From an uncultured Rothia sp. (GTDB lineage Bacteria; Actinomycetota; Actinomycetes; Actinomycetales; Micrococcaceae): a stretch of 64,000 nucleotides of DNA. A program made the position numbers and the translations under genes. The notes under the pieces are model-generated. The model worked only from the letters and a program-made list of their open reading frames with translations, was not told the origin of the DNA and made no database searches. The DNA lies in NCBI RefSeq assembly GCF_916715725.1, contig NZ_CAKAPD010000008.1, positions 1 to 64,000 on the forward strand, written 5' to 3'. Positions 17,403-26,816 of the stretch are shown here, in pieces; position 1 is the stretch's first letter, and each line of letters opens with the position of its first letter.

Positions 17403-19559
17403 TTAGCTGGGGTTGGAGTTATAAGACAGGACCTTATCGCTGGGGGTCGTGAAGTCCTTCGTGTTGTACTTCGGAGCGATGGCCTTCATAAAGGTCTGCC
17501 ACTGGGCACCAGCGTAGTTTGCACCATCCACATAGCTCAGCACGCGACCGTTGATGGCCACGCCGTTCAGGGAACGGAAGCCGAGGTTGTTAGAACCAAC
17601 CCAAGACGCGGTGGACAGGCCGCGGGTGTAACCCACCTGCCAGGTCTGCGAGGAGTTATCGTTCGTACCGGTCTTCGCAGCCGAACCGTTCGGCAGACCA
17701 ATACCGCGCTGAGAAGCGGAACCGCCGGGCTGGATAACACCCTTCAGAACCCAGCTGACACCGTTCGCGATGTCCGGATCCAGAACCTGCTCACACTGGT
17801 TCTGGTATTCCTTGAGAGTCTCGCCGTCAGTCTTGGTGATCTTCTCAATCGGGCGCGGGGTGCAGTACTTACCCTCAGAAGCGAAGATAGCGTACATGGA
17901 TGCGCTGGTCAGCGGGGAGATACCGTACTTGGTACCACCAATGTTGGTACCCAGGTCGGGGATGCTGTGCAGCGGCTCGCCGGTACCGTCCAGCGCGTGC
18001 ATCTTGATGGACAGGTCGTGCACATCGCACAGGTCCAGCTGGGAGAGCATGCCGAACAGGTACGAGTTGAACGACTGGCGGATACCGTACGCCGCGGTGT
18101 TGTAGCCTAGGCCACCGTTGACTGCGTTCTTGTAGGACCAGCCGTTCGGCTGACCGGTGTAGTAGTACTTACCACCGTCGTAGCACTTGGCGTTCCAACC
18201 GAAGCTGGTGGGCCAGAACAGCTGGGTACCGTTCACGGTAGCGTTAGCGCCGCGGCCACTGATGAGCCACTGAGCCAGAATAATCGGCTTGAAGGTCGAA
18301 CCGGGCTGGAAGCCAGGGGTACCACCGTACGCTACATCAACGTTGTAGTTGTACTCGGTCTTGGAGTGGTCGTTTGCGTCTGCGGGGCTACCGAGCTCGG
18401 TGTTCTGTGCCATTGCGATGACGCGACCGGTGCCGGGCTCAACACTGGTCAGCGCGGAGTTCACGTCGTTCCAGTTGGTGGCGGCTGGCTGGGTGGAGTC
18501 CACAGCCTGCTTTGCCGCAACCTGAGCCTCGGGGTTCAGGGTGGTCACAATCTTCAGACCGCCGCGCTTAATCGCGGTGTTGCGCAGCTCGGCGGTAGCG
18601 CCCAAGCTTTCGTCCTGCAGCAGGTAGTTCACCACGTAGCGGCAGAAGAACGCCTTGTCGCCTGCCAGGGAGCAACCCTGGGACTTGGGGTGGACGTTGA
18701 GCTTAATGTCGCTGGCGATGGCGTCGCTGTATTCCTTGTCGGTAATCTTGCCGTCGCGGAGCATGGTGCCCAGAACGATGTCGCGGCGTTCACGGGCGAG
18801 TTCGGGGTTCACGGTTGGGTCGTACACGTTCGGTGCCTGCACCAGACCGGCAAGAAGCGCGGACTGGGCCACGTTCAGGTCCTTAGCGGAAATACCCCAG
18901 TAGTACTGTGCGGCAGCCTCAACACCGTAGTTCGAACCACCGAGGTTCACGATGTTCAGGTAGCCTTCAAGGATTTCGTCCTTGGACTTGTTCTGCTCCA
19001 TAGAGATCGCAAGCTTCATCTCGCGAATCTTTGCGCCGTAGGTCTTGTTACCGTTCAGGGTTGCGGTAGCGTCCTCACCACGAGCCACAGCGGAGTCAAC
19101 AATGAGGTTGTTAACGTACTGCTGGGTCAGGGTGGATGCACCCTGACGGCGGCCGCTGTTGGAGTTAATGATGTTGTTCAGGAACGCACGACCGATACCG
19201 ATAGCGGAGACAGCACCGTGGTTGTAGAAGTCACGGTCCTCCACCGAGACGATAGCGTTCTTCATATGCTGAGAAATCTGATCCAGCTTGACCGGTTCAC
19301 GGTTCTCTTCAAAGAAGGTCGCGATTTCGGTCTTGCCGTCAGCAGCGTAAATAGTAGAAGGACGGGAGGAGATGCCATCGGCAATGTCGTCAGGAAGGTC
19401 CTGGAACCATGACATCGACGCGTTCGTGACCATACCCAAGCTCACAGCAGGGGGTACGACAATAATTGCCGCAAGGAAACCGGCAATCACGCTGAACGCG
19501 AGGAACTGCAAAAAATCTCCCGGGCGGCGACGCGCACGGGTTTTCTTAGATGAAGCCAT
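17403..19559 (-). CDS. ponA: Class A penicillin-binding protein (transglycosylase/transpeptidase)
   Basis: A 718-residue bifunctional peptidoglycan synthase. A single N-terminal anchor (about residues 15-40) is followed by a family 51 glycosyltransferase domain with SVEDRDFYNH (catalytic Glu) and GASTLTQQYVNN. The transpeptidase domain has PGSTFKP (serine nucleophile and lysine), SFN and KTGT motifs. No PASTA domain follows. It polymerises and crosslinks glycan outside the membrane. It is the first gene of a minus-strand operon with the phosphoesterase and the ABC exporter pair, matching the actinobacterial ponA2 neighbourhood. Confidence 0.93.
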   Translation of the reverse strand: MASSKKTRARRRPGDFLQFLAFSVIAGFLAAIIVVPPAVSLGMVTNASMSWFQDLPDDIADGISSRPSTIYAADGKTEIATFFEENREPVKLDQISQHMKNAIVSVEDRDFYNHGAVSAIGIGRAFLNNIINSNSGRRQGASTLTQQYVNNLIVDSAVARGEDATATLNGNKTYGAKIREMKLAISMEQNKSKDEILEGYLNIVNLGGSNYGVEAAAQYYWGISAKDLNVAQSALLAGLVQAPNVYDPTVNPELARERRDIVLGTMLRDGKITDKEYSDAIASDIKLNVHPKSQGCSLAGDKAFFCRYVVNYLLQDESLGATAELRNTAIKRGGLKIVTTLNPEAQVAAKQAVDSTQPAATNWNDVNSALTSVEPGTGRVIAMAQNTELGSPADANDHSKTEYNYNVDVAYGGTPGFQPGSTFKPIILAQWLISGRGANATVNGTQLFWPTSFGWNAKCYDGGKYYYTGQPNGWSYKNAVNGGLGYNTAAYGIRQSFNSYLFGMLSQLDLCDVHDLSIKMHALDGTGEPLHSIPDLGTNIGGTKYGISPLTSASMYAIFASEGKYCTPRPIEKITKTDGETLKEYQNQCEQVLDPDIANGVSWVLKGVIQPGGSASQRGIGLPNGSAAKTGTNDNSSQTWQVGYTRGLSTASWVGSNNLGFRSLNGVAINGRVLSYVDGANYAGAQWQTFMKAIAPKYNTKDFTTPSDKVLSYNSNPS

Positions 19560-19725
19560 TCATTCAGTTTATCCCATGAAGCTGTGAGAGGAAGCCCGTC
19601 TCGCCGCCCCACGGGGAGGTGGGCGCCTCAGTCCTGAGAATAAAGCCCCAAAAAGCCCCGGACATTGACCGAAACCATAGTAAATCCCTTTTACTTATTC
19701 GACCCTGAAAGCTAGGCTAGAGGGT

Positions 19726-19929
19726 ATGAAGAAATGGGAATACGCAACTGTACCGCTGATGATCCACACGACCAAGGCAATCCTCGATAACTGGGGTGAA
19801 GATGGCTGGGAGCTCGTCACCGTGCTGCCCGGCGCCTCCGCACCTGCCGGTGCAACCCCCGCATCGAACATGGTCGCTCCGACTCAGGGCAACCCCATCG
19901 CCTACTTTAAGCGCGAGAAGGCTGACTAA
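19726..19929 (+). CDS. DUF4177-type small protein
   Basis: A 67-residue protein beginning MKKWEYATVPL with the WGEDGWELVTVLP core typical of DUF4177/DUF4223-like small proteins, one of which (Rv3678A-like) sits beside ridA and crp in mycobacteria. A purine-rich AGAGGG precedes the ATG. The middle has an Ala/Pro insertion. Its function is unknown; conservation of position next to ridA supports it as a real gene. Confidence 0.8.
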   Translation: MKKWEYATVPLMIHTTKAILDNWGEDGWELVTVLPGASAPAGATPASNMVAPTQGNPIAYFKREKAD

Positions 19930-20114
19930 GAGCAGCGTACCCGGCGGTCACCTCGCTATCCCGGCTCTCCTTTAACTAGGGGAGCGCGGGAATAGATGAG
20001 GAAGGCCGCCGGTTAGCCGTTTAACAGCTGCCTGAATATCAGTAGCGTTTAGATTTACGGCATTTCCCCTATCACCGTTTGGGTGCCATCACCCGCCATC
20101 CTTCTGGAGTAATC

Positions 20115-20597
20115 ATGACTGAATCCCGTATTGAAGCACGTATCCGCGAACTCGGTTACGAACTGCCCGTAGCACCCGCCCCCGTTGCAGCCTACGTTCC
20201 GGCTGTTACGTCCGGCTCCTACGTGTACACCTCCGGTCAGCTGCCCTTCGTCGAGGGCGCCCTGCCCGAAACCGGTAAGGTGTCCGACTCCGGCGCTGAA
20301 GGCTTCGTGACCCCCGAGGATGCGAAGAAGTACGCGGGTATCAGCCTGCTCAACGCCCTGGCAGCGGTCAAGTCCGTCATTGGCGACCTGGACCGCGTGC
20401 AGCGCGTCGTGAAGGTTGTCGGCTTCGTGGCATCCGAGGTGAACTTCACCGCTCAGCCCGCCGTCATTAACGGCGCCTCCGAACTGCTCGGCGAAATTTT
20501 CGGTGAGGCAGGTCAGCACGCCCGCTCCGCTGTGGGTGTTCCCGTTCTTCCCCTGGACTCGCCCGTAGAGGTCGAGATCATTGTTGAATATGTCTAA
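20115..20597 (+). CDS. RidA/YjgF-family protein
   Basis: A 160-residue protein of the RidA/YjgF/UK114 superfamily, whose best-known members deaminate reactive enamine/imine intermediates. Family features are SGSYVYTSGQLPFVEG near residue 36 and the C-terminal SAVGVPVLPLDSPVEVEIIVEYV. It belongs to the longer actinobacterial subgroup (about 155 residues), where the catalytic Arg of true RidA is not clearly present, so the activity may differ. The ATG at 20115 follows TGGAG at a suitable distance. The stop codon overlaps the next gene. Confidence 0.85.
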   Translation: MTESRIEARIRELGYELPVAPAPVAAYVPAVTSGSYVYTSGQLPFVEGALPETGKVSDSGAEGFVTPEDAKKYAGISLLNALAAVKSVIGDLDRVQRVVKVVGFVASEVNFTAQPAVINGASELLGEIFGEAGQHARSAVGVPVLPLDSPVEVEIIVEYV

Positions 20598-21765
20598 TCT
20601 GTACACCGGCGCGCTGCCGCTGTCTGCTATTCGTGCTGCCCAGGCTCAGCGGGCAGCACAAAGTGGCGCCCAAAAGACGGTGAACGGTATCGACGGTCAC
20701 GGATCCGGCGAATCGCAGGATATCAAGACTCTGCCCCTGCCGGTGCAGGAACGCCGCTTCGGCACCCCCACCCCGGCTGAAGGCGTGGAACGTCCGCGCA
20801 TGTTCACCGGTCGACAGTCCGCGGCTAACCCGCGAACCTCCTGCATTCAGCGTCTCTACACGATTCCCGAGTTCATGCGCACCGCCGCCGAAAGCTGGCG
20901 TGAAGGCGGTAACGAAGGAACGAACGGCTGCACGATGCGCCCGGCGGCATCCGTCATTTTTGTGCGCGACGGCGACAACGGCCTCGAAACGATTCTGACC
21001 TACCGCCCCGGCACCTCTCCGCTGGGCGTGGTGGCTTTCCCCGGCGGTACGGCTCTTCCCGGTGATGATGAGTCTGCCTCCTGGGTTGGCCCCGGCGCCG
21101 AATACTGGGAAGAACAGTTCCACTTCTCTGACGTAACTCAGGCACGCCGCAGCGTCATGGCTGCCGTGCGTGAATCCTTTGAAGAGACCGGCATCCTACT
21201 TGCCGGTGAGGACGACCAGGATGTGGTGGAGCGCTCCAGCACCCCCGAGCTCATGGCGTGGCGCGAGGCGGTCGCTGCTCAGGATAAGAGCTTCTCGGAC
21301 TTCCTGACCTCCAGCGGTTTGAGCGTGCGCGCCGACCTGCTGCGCCCCGTGGCGCGCTGGCAGTCCCCGGACTTCTTCCTCAAGCGCTACGACATTGCCT
21401 ACTTCAGCACGGCTCTGCCCGTGGGCCAGGACCCGAAGCTACTGCTCGGTAAGGGCGTGTGGGGCGACTGGCTGAACGTGCGTGAGCTACTCGAAGCCAA
21501 GGACACCAGCGAACTGGGCGACCGCATCGGCCAGCCTAACACGGTGGGCCGCACCCTCGACCAGCTCATCACCCCCGGCGTGATGTGCCTGCTCGAATCG
21601 CTAGCGAAGGCACAGACCTCCGTGGCATGGCTGTCCAAGCGCCGCAAGATTGAGGTAAAGAAGCCCGTGCTCGTGACCCACAATGGCGCGTGCATGCTCT
21701 CCTTCACCGAGGTGGTCCCGGCGACGACCGGATCCATGTACACCGGCGCGATGGGTGTGCTCTAG
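20590..21765 (+). CDS. Nudix hydrolase with long N-terminal extension
   Basis: A 391-residue protein whose central part (about residues 115-215) is a Nudix domain: FPGGTALPGD followed, after an insertion of about 40 residues, by RESFEETGILLAG, which supplies the metal-binding REXXEE helix. The first 110 residues are Ala/Gln-rich and unrecognised. The C-terminal 150 residues resemble other actinobacterial Nudix proteins next to crp. It probably hydrolyses a nucleoside diphosphate derivative. The ATG at 20590 overlaps the ridA stop by eight bases. A strong convergent terminator follows. Confidence 0.8.
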   Translation: MSNLYTGALPLSAIRAAQAQRAAQSGAQKTVNGIDGHGSGESQDIKTLPLPVQERRFGTPTPAEGVERPRMFTGRQSAANPRTSCIQRLYTIPEFMRTAAESWREGGNEGTNGCTMRPAASVIFVRDGDNGLETILTYRPGTSPLGVVAFPGGTALPGDDESASWVGPGAEYWEEQFHFSDVTQARRSVMAAVRESFEETGILLAGEDDQDVVERSSTPELMAWREAVAAQDKSFSDFLTSSGLSVRADLLRPVARWQSPDFFLKRYDIAYFSTALPVGQDPKLLLGKGVWGDWLNVRELLEAKDTSELGDRIGQPNTVGRTLDQLITPGVMCLLESLAKAQTSVAWLSKRRKIEVKKPVLVTHNGACMLSFTEVVPATTGSMYTGAMGVL

Positions 21766-21810
21766 CGAGTTGCCGCATCCGCTCGCTCATGAGATGAAGC
21801 GTTAAATAAA

Positions 21811-21852
21811 ATCAGGAGCCGTTTCCCCATGCAGAGGGAAACGGCTCCTGAT
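21811..21852. terminator. Bidirectional terminator between Nudix gene and glxR
   Basis: ATCAGGAGCCGTTTCCC pairs perfectly with GGGAAACGGCTCCTGAT; CTTTTT follows on the plus strand and TTTATTT on the minus strand, serving both convergent genes. Confidence 0.92.
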
Positions 21853-21871
21853 CTTTTTAAGTCGTGCGTCT

Positions 21872-22549
21872 TTAGCGGGAACGCTGGCGCAGGCGGGGCA
21901 GGTCCAGAATGACCACCGCGCGTGCCTCCAGGCGAATCCAACCGCGGGAAACGAACTCGGCAAGAGCCTTGTTCACGGTCTCGCGGGATGCGCCAACCAG
22001 CTGTGCCAGCTCTTCCTGGGTCAGCTCGTGAGCGACGAGCACGCCGTCGGTTGCCGGGCGGCCGAAGCGGTCAGCCAGGTCCAGCAGAGCCTTAGCGAGG
22101 CGGCCGGGAACATCGGAGAAGACCAGGTCAGCCAGTGCCTCGTTAGCGTGGCGCAGGCGGCGAGCCAGAGTCTTAATAACCTGATCGGAAATCGAGGGGT
22201 CCAGCTGCTGTGCACGCTTGAAGGACTCGTGCTTGATGGCAGCCAGACGAGTCTCAGAAACAGCCACAGCATTGGTCGAACGGGGCGAGGGATCGAAGAG
22301 AGCCATCTCGCCGAAAACGTCACCGGGACCCATAATCGCGACCATGTTCTCGCGGCCGTCAGCGGCGGTGCGGCCCAGCTTGACCTTACCGGAGAGCACA
22401 GCGAAGAGCTGGTCATCCTGGTCACCCTCGTAGAAGAGGACAGCGTTGCGGGAGAGGTCAATCTCCTGAATGTCATCGGTCAGCAGAGCGAAAGCTGCAT
22501 CGTCGAGGTTAGCAAAGAGAGGGGTACGACGGAGGATCTCGAGATCCAT
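21872..22549 (-). CDS. glxR: GlxR/CRP-type cAMP-responsive global regulator
   Basis: A 225-residue CRP/FNR regulator closely resembling corynebacterial GlxR and mycobacterial Crp (Rv3676). The cNMP-binding beta barrel occupies residues 10-115 with the cAMP phosphate pocket GEMALFDPSPRST at 80-92. The segment VFSDVPGRLAKALLDLADRFG (143-163) is the hallmark of this subgroup. The C-terminal helix-turn-helix lies at about 176-198 (LTQEELAQLVGASRETVNKAL). No Fe-S cysteines are present, so it is not FNR. A TGTGA-N6-TCA-like site in its own upstream region suggests autoregulation. Confidence 0.93.
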   Translation of the reverse strand: MDLEILRRTPLFANLDDAAFALLTDDIQEIDLSRNAVLFYEGDQDDQLFAVLSGKVKLGRTAADGRENMVAIMGPGDVFGEMALFDPSPRSTNAVAVSETRLAAIKHESFKRAQQLDPSISDQVIKTLARRLRHANEALADLVFSDVPGRLAKALLDLADRFGRPATDGVLVAHELTQEELAQLVGASRETVNKALAEFVSRGWIRLEARAVVILDLPRLRQRSR

Positions 22550-23043
22550 AAAGTTCTCCTAGATATGAGGTGATGAGCCGAAGCTCGTAAATGTTCAGTG
22601 AGTGAGCCCGAACCGGTGTCATGCGTCTCAACATCTGAAATGTGAGAAGGCTCAAGCTAGTGTGACATATTCAACTGATATGAGCGTACCCTAAAAAGGC
22701 GCTTTATGCATTCCGATATAGGGCGCTTTACAGCAAAAGTTATTTCTTTCGAGAAAATTCAAAGCTTACCCACAGGTTCAGCCCCTAATATCAAGCATTC
22801 AGGTGTGTACTTTTTTCGGTACCAAGCACGCTGACGCCCTCATGACAAACCCTCATGACAAGGAGGCACATCGCCTCCACACGCGGTACGATGCGACGAG
22901 GCAGAACCCGGTCTCAACAACCCCGGAACCGCCCGTCACGCCCGCCGCAGGGTACAGCGTGCCACCACACTCATCGGGCACAGCCCGCACCAATCACATG
23001 GGCACACCGTGACCACTTCTACCCACCAAGGAGGCAATTAGTC
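22550..23043. promoter_or_regulatory. Divergent glxR / marP intergenic region
   Basis: This 494-nt gap contains a GlxR-like half-palindrome (22641-22656), an AT-rich stretch, and near 22837-22861 a 12-bp direct duplication (CCCTCATGACAA twice). A 56-codon frame from 22842 to 23012 has no ribosome site and is probably not a gene. Confidence 0.45.
22641..22656. promoter_or_regulatory. Candidate GlxR/CRP binding site
   Basis: TGTGAGAAGGCTCAAG keeps the full TGTGA left half and most of the right half of the TGTGA-N6-TCACA consensus. It lies about 90 bp upstream of the glxR start. Confidence 0.35.
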
Positions 23044-24222
23044 GTGACGACCGGCATCAACCTGCTTGATATTGCTATCCCCATCATCCTGCTGCTCTAC
23101 TTCCTCGCCGGAGTCCGCAGCGGATTCTTCACCACCCTCGGAACCTTTCTCGGCCTGGGCCTGGGCGTCTGCGCCGCAGCCTGGCTCGTGCCCCTCGCCG
23201 TGGCATCCGTGGGATCCCAGTGGAGCCTCATTACCGCCGTCGGCGTGCTCATCATCTGCCTGACCATCGGACAGTGGCTCGGCCTCGTTGCCGGACGCAC
23301 CATCCGCCGCGTCACCGACATCACCCCGCTCAAGGGCGTAGAACGCTTCTTCGGCGGCGTGCTGAACCTCGCCGCCTGCGCCCTGGTCATGGTCGTGCTG
23401 ACCATCTCCATGCGCACCGTGCCCATCCCGCAGCTCAACACTGCGCTCAGCGACTCCAAGACCCTCTCCTGGATGGTCGCCTCCACCCCCGAGGTCGTCA
23501 AGGACCGCATCAACACGGTACGCAATGACGTGCTCGCCTTCGGAACCATTCCGGAAGTCAGCCAGCTCATCGCCCCCGAAACCAGCGCCCCCACCGAGAC
23601 CGTAGAATCCGCGGCACTGGACCAGGCGGCAGCCTCCGTCGTTGAGATTCTGGGCGCCGCAGAACAGTGCGGCTACACCTCCACCGGCTCCGGCTTCGTG
23701 GCGGACAATGGCCTGGTCGTCACCAACGCCCACGTGGTCGCCGGCGTGACCTCCCCGGTCGTGCAGGACGCCCGCGGCCGTACCTGGCCCGGCACCGTCG
23801 TCTACATGGATACCGAACAGGACCTCGCCTTCATCAGCGTTCCCAAGCTGCCGCTTGCACCGCTGAACATTGGCACCAACGCCACCGCAGGTAGCCTCGT
23901 GACCTTCATGGGCTACCCCAAGGGCGGCCCGTTCAAGGCGCTGCCCGCCACCGTGCAGGGCATCGGCAACACCCAGACCATCGACGCTGACACCGGCCGC
24001 GCCAACGCTATGCGTCAGGTCTACCAGCTGGCAGCCGACGTGCAGCACGGCAACTCCGGCGGCCCCGTCCTCGACGAGAACGGTAACGTGGTCGGCGTGA
24101 TCTTCGGTAGGGCAACCAGCGGCCAGACCGGCTACGCCATCACCGCAAGCACCCTCAAGCAGGCACTGGCTGAAGGCGGCGACAACACCGCCGCAGTCTC
24201 CACCGGCACCTGCCGCAAGTAA
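23044..24222 (+). CDS. marP: MarP-like membrane serine protease (CvpA domain plus trypsin-like domain)
   Basis: A 392-residue protein with four N-terminal helices (residues about 5-130, colicin V production/CvpA fold) and an extracytoplasmic chymotrypsin-like protease domain. The triad is visible as His230 (TNAHVVAG), Asp260 (TEQDLAFI) and Ser338 (HGNSGGPV). In M. tuberculosis MarP (Rv3671c) protects against acid and oxidative stress by cleaving a peptidoglycan hydrolase. GTG at 23044 was selected because AAGGAGG precedes it and because the first helix follows at once; the frame remains open for 63 more codons upstream. Its position near nth and Nudix genes matches M. tuberculosis. Confidence 0.9.
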   Translation: MTTGINLLDIAIPIILLLYFLAGVRSGFFTTLGTFLGLGLGVCAAAWLVPLAVASVGSQWSLITAVGVLIICLTIGQWLGLVAGRTIRRVTDITPLKGVERFFGGVLNLAACALVMVVLTISMRTVPIPQLNTALSDSKTLSWMVASTPEVVKDRINTVRNDVLAFGTIPEVSQLIAPETSAPTETVESAALDQAAASVVEILGAAEQCGYTSTGSGFVADNGLVVTNAHVVAGVTSPVVQDARGRTWPGTVVYMDTEQDLAFISVPKLPLAPLNIGTNATAGSLVTFMGYPKGGPFKALPATVQGIGNTQTIDADTGRANAMRQVYQLAADVQHGNSGGPVLDENGNVVGVIFGRATSGQTGYAITASTLKQALAEGGDNTAAVSTGTCRK

Positions 24223-24245
24223 CTAGCCGCTAAATAGCGATAAAA

Positions 24246-24287
24246 GTTTAGGCTCCCGAACCTCTTGCGAGGAACGGGAGCCTGAAC
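24246..24287. terminator. Bidirectional terminator between marP and aroQ
   Basis: GTTTAGGCTCCCG pairs with CGGGAGCCTGAAC with one mismatch; it lies between convergent genes and ends in TGTTTAAC on the plus strand. Confidence 0.75.
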
Positions 24288-24315
24288 TGTTTAACAAGGA
24301 GGGGGGTAGGCGGGG

Positions 24316-24756
24316 CTATTCCGCGAAATGCTGGGCGAGGAAATCAACCGCCATGACATAGCCGTACGCACCCGCACCGGCAATCACCGCGGTAGCCTGC
24401 GGCGACACAAACGAATGATGACGGAACTGCTCACGACGATGCACATTCGACAGATGCACCTCAACCACCGGAAGCTCAGCCGCCTCCAGCGCATCGTGCA
24501 GCGCCACCGAAGTGTGCGTGTACGCCGCCGGGTTGATAATAATCGCCGCGCCACGAGTACGAGCACGCTGAATCTCATCCACCAGCGCACCCTCATGATT
24601 CGACTGCATAAACTCAACATCAAAACCATGATCCGCCGCGCGCTCACGCACCATACGCTCAATATCGTGCAGAGTGGTGTAGCCGTACACCTCGGGGCGG
24701 CGCTGCCCAAGCAGGTTCAAATTCGGTCCATTAAGCACAAAAATCGTATCTGACAT
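24316..24756 (-). CDS. aroQ: Type II 3-dehydroquinate dehydratase
   Basis: A 146-residue enzyme of the shikimate pathway that dehydrates 3-dehydroquinate to 3-dehydroshikimate. Family motifs are NGPNLNLLGQRRPEVYG (catalytic Tyr region), SNHEGALVDEI, INPAAYTHTSVAL and EVHLSNVHRREQFRHHS (catalytic His). The length equals the type II family. The ATG at 24756 matches the family start; no ribosome site precedes it, so the message is probably leaderless. The open frame continues 29 codons upstream without family resemblance. Confidence 0.93.
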   Translation of the reverse strand: MSDTIFVLNGPNLNLLGQRRPEVYGYTTLHDIERMVRERAADHGFDVEFMQSNHEGALVDEIQRARTRGAAIIINPAAYTHTSVALHDALEAAELPVVEVHLSNVHRREQFRHHSFVSPQATAVIAGAGAYGYVMAVDFLAQHFAE

Positions 24757-24901
24757 AAAACCAGTGTGGCACAGCCGGTGCCCGCTCAGTGGTAGTCGGC
24801 GCGAACTGCCCAGAAAATGACGGGGAGGGGCGAGAAACGCCACGAGCTAAGTACGGTGAACCTCGCTACCGCCCGCACCCAAAGCCCGGTACCCTCGCGC
24901 T

Positions 24902-25837
24902 ATGACCGAGAACGCCACCCGCACCGAAGTAGAGAACACCACGGCACAGAACACTGCGGCAGAAAACAGCGCGGCAGAGAACACCGAATCGCCCCTGCAG
25001 ATCCGATTCGTCCCCGAATTCAAGGCCGCAGCCGCCGCACGCCGCCTCAACGCACGCGCACCCGAAAGCCACCTCGCCACCGTGCGCCGCGCCCGCAAAA
25101 TCAACCGCATCCTCGGCGAAACCTACCCCTACGCCGTCGCAGAACTCGACTTCGACAACCCCTTCGAACTGCTCATCGCCACCGTGCTCTCGGCACAAAC
25201 CACCGACGTGCGCGTCAACTCCGTCACCGGTGCACTCTTCGCACGCTACCCGGACGCCGCCGCGCTCGCCTCCGCACGCACCGAAGAGGTCGAACCCTAC
25301 ATTCAGTCCCTCGGCTTCTACCGCGCCAAGGCACGCTCCATCGTCACCCTCTCCCAACAGCTCGTAGAACGCCACAACGGGCAGGTTCCCTCAACCCTCG
25401 AAGAGCTCGTAGAACTCGCCGGAGTCGGCCGCAAAACCGCGAACGTGGTCCTCGGAAACGCCTTCGACGTGCCCGGACTGACCGTAGACACCCACTTCGG
25501 CCGCCTCGCACGCCGCATGGGATTCACCACCGCAGACGCCCCCGAGACGGTCGAAAAAGACGTCGCCGAACTCATCGAACGCAAAGACTGGACGCTCTTC
25601 TCACACCGCATGGTCTACCACGGCCGCCGCATCTGCCACGCCAAAAAGCCCGCCTGCGGCGTATGCCCCGTCGCCGATCTCTGCCCGTCCTATGGCGCTG
25701 GGGAGACGAACGAACAAGCAGCACGTAAACTCATGAAATACGAAATGGCACCCGGCCGAGAAGATCTGCACCTGCGATTCCTGCAGGGCGCAACCCGCCG
25801 CGAACTCATGGCAGAAGGCTACCCGCTCAGCGCCTAA
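24902..25837 (+). CDS. nth: Endonuclease III (DNA glycosylase/AP lyase)
   Basis: A 311-residue base-excision repair enzyme that removes oxidised pyrimidines. The helix-hairpin-helix ELAGVGRKTANVVLGNAF carries catalytic Lys178, followed by catalytic Asp196 in TVDTHFGRL. A 4Fe-4S cluster is bound by Cys245, Cys252, Cys255 and Cys261 with the exact C-X6-C-X2-C-X5-C spacing. The N-terminal 60 residues are a low-complexity Thr/Ala/Glu extension not found in the E. coli enzyme (211 residues). The ATG lacks an upstream ribosome site and may be leaderless. Confidence 0.93.
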   Translation: MTENATRTEVENTTAQNTAAENSAAENTESPLQIRFVPEFKAAAAARRLNARAPESHLATVRRARKINRILGETYPYAVAELDFDNPFELLIATVLSAQTTDVRVNSVTGALFARYPDAAALASARTEEVEPYIQSLGFYRAKARSIVTLSQQLVERHNGQVPSTLEELVELAGVGRKTANVVLGNAFDVPGLTVDTHFGRLARRMGFTTADAPETVEKDVAELIERKDWTLFSHRMVYHGRRICHAKKPACGVCPVADLCPSYGAGETNEQAARKLMKYEMAPGREDLHLRFLQGATRRELMAEGYPLSA

Positions 25838-25882
25838 CGGCACCTGAACCGGAGTGCAGCCGCGCAGAAGAGAGGTACACAG

Positions 25883-26647
25883 ATGAGCGAAAACACGTCC
25901 CAGCAGGAGGCACAGCACCCCGCCCAGCAGGCACTGGCGGCTCTCGCAGAGGGCGGCGTGGAATTCGACGTCCAAGCCCTGCTGCGCAGCGCACCCGCCA
26001 GCCCCCTCAGCAAAGAAGCCGCCGTGCTGATCCTCTTCGGCGTGCTCGATAACTCGCCCTCCACCGGCGAATTTGAGGGCTGCCCCCACAACGTTAGCGC
26101 CGACCTGGACGTACTGCTCCTCGTACGTGCCGCAACCCTGCGCTCACACGCCGGTCAGCCCGCCTTCCCCGGCGGCAAAATCGACCCCGAAGACTACGCG
26201 CTCGCCGAAACCACCGGCGAACCCGTCGCCCACATCGCTGCCCTGCGCGAAGCGGTGGAAGAAACCGGGCTCGACCCCGCCGGCGTGCAGATCCTCGGCC
26301 AGCTGCACACCCTGCCGCTACCCATCAGTAACTTCATGGTCACCCCCGTCATCGGCTGGTGGAACAGCCCCGTGCCCGTCGAAGTCGTCGACCACAACGA
26401 GTCCGCGCTCATCGCCCGCGTGCCCGTGCGCGACCTGCTCAACCCCGCCAACCGGCACACCGCCTACGTCAAACGCGGCCGCACCTCACACCGCACCCCC
26501 GCCTTCGAGGTGCGTATGCCCGGCGGCGAAGAATTCACGGTGTGGGGATTCACCGCGATTCTGCTGGACCGAATCTTCGACTCGCTTGGCTGGACCGTGC
26601 CCTGGGATCAGAAAAAGATGCGCCCGGCACCCGGCTACGAGGAGTAA
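25883..26647 (+). CDS. Nudix hydrolase, CoA pyrophosphatase-like
   Basis: A 254-residue Nudix protein with FPGGKIDPEDY and REAVEETGLDPAG forming the Nudix box at about residues 95-135. The arrangement HAGQPAFPGG before the box resembles the UPF0035/NudL signature, so coenzyme A or a related diphosphate is the likely substrate. The gene begins 45 nt after nth with a GAGAGG site, and in mycobacteria a homologue (Rv3672c) occupies the same position. A strong terminator follows. Confidence 0.85.
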   Translation: MSENTSQQEAQHPAQQALAALAEGGVEFDVQALLRSAPASPLSKEAAVLILFGVLDNSPSTGEFEGCPHNVSADLDVLLLVRAATLRSHAGQPAFPGGKIDPEDYALAETTGEPVAHIAALREAVEETGLDPAGVQILGQLHTLPLPISNFMVTPVIGWWNSPVPVEVVDHNESALIARVPVRDLLNPANRHTAYVKRGRTSHRTPAFEVRMPGGEEFTVWGFTAILLDRIFDSLGWTVPWDQKKMRPAPGYEE

Positions 26648-26704
26648 AGCTTATCGCAGAATAAACGCCTGACCAGCGGATATAGGGAGCAGAATAGTGC
26701 GCAG

Positions 26705-26749
26705 ATAGGGGCGGTAGGTAACTTGAATGAAGTTACCTGCCGCCCCTAT
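26705..26749 (+). terminator. Terminator of the nth-Nudix unit (bidirectional)
   Basis: A perfect 20-bp stem (26705-26724 with 26730-26749) is followed by TTTTTTTA on the plus strand. Confidence 0.92.
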
Positions 26750-26816
26750 TTTTTTATTGCACGGTGCCGCTTATGCGCAGCTGATTATTTACCGCAGATT
26801 ATTTACCGCTGATTAT

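Noticed and set aside
22842..23012. 56-codon frame before marP
   Set aside because: No ribosome site, Pro/Thr/His-rich unrecognised product; might be a leader but unsupported.
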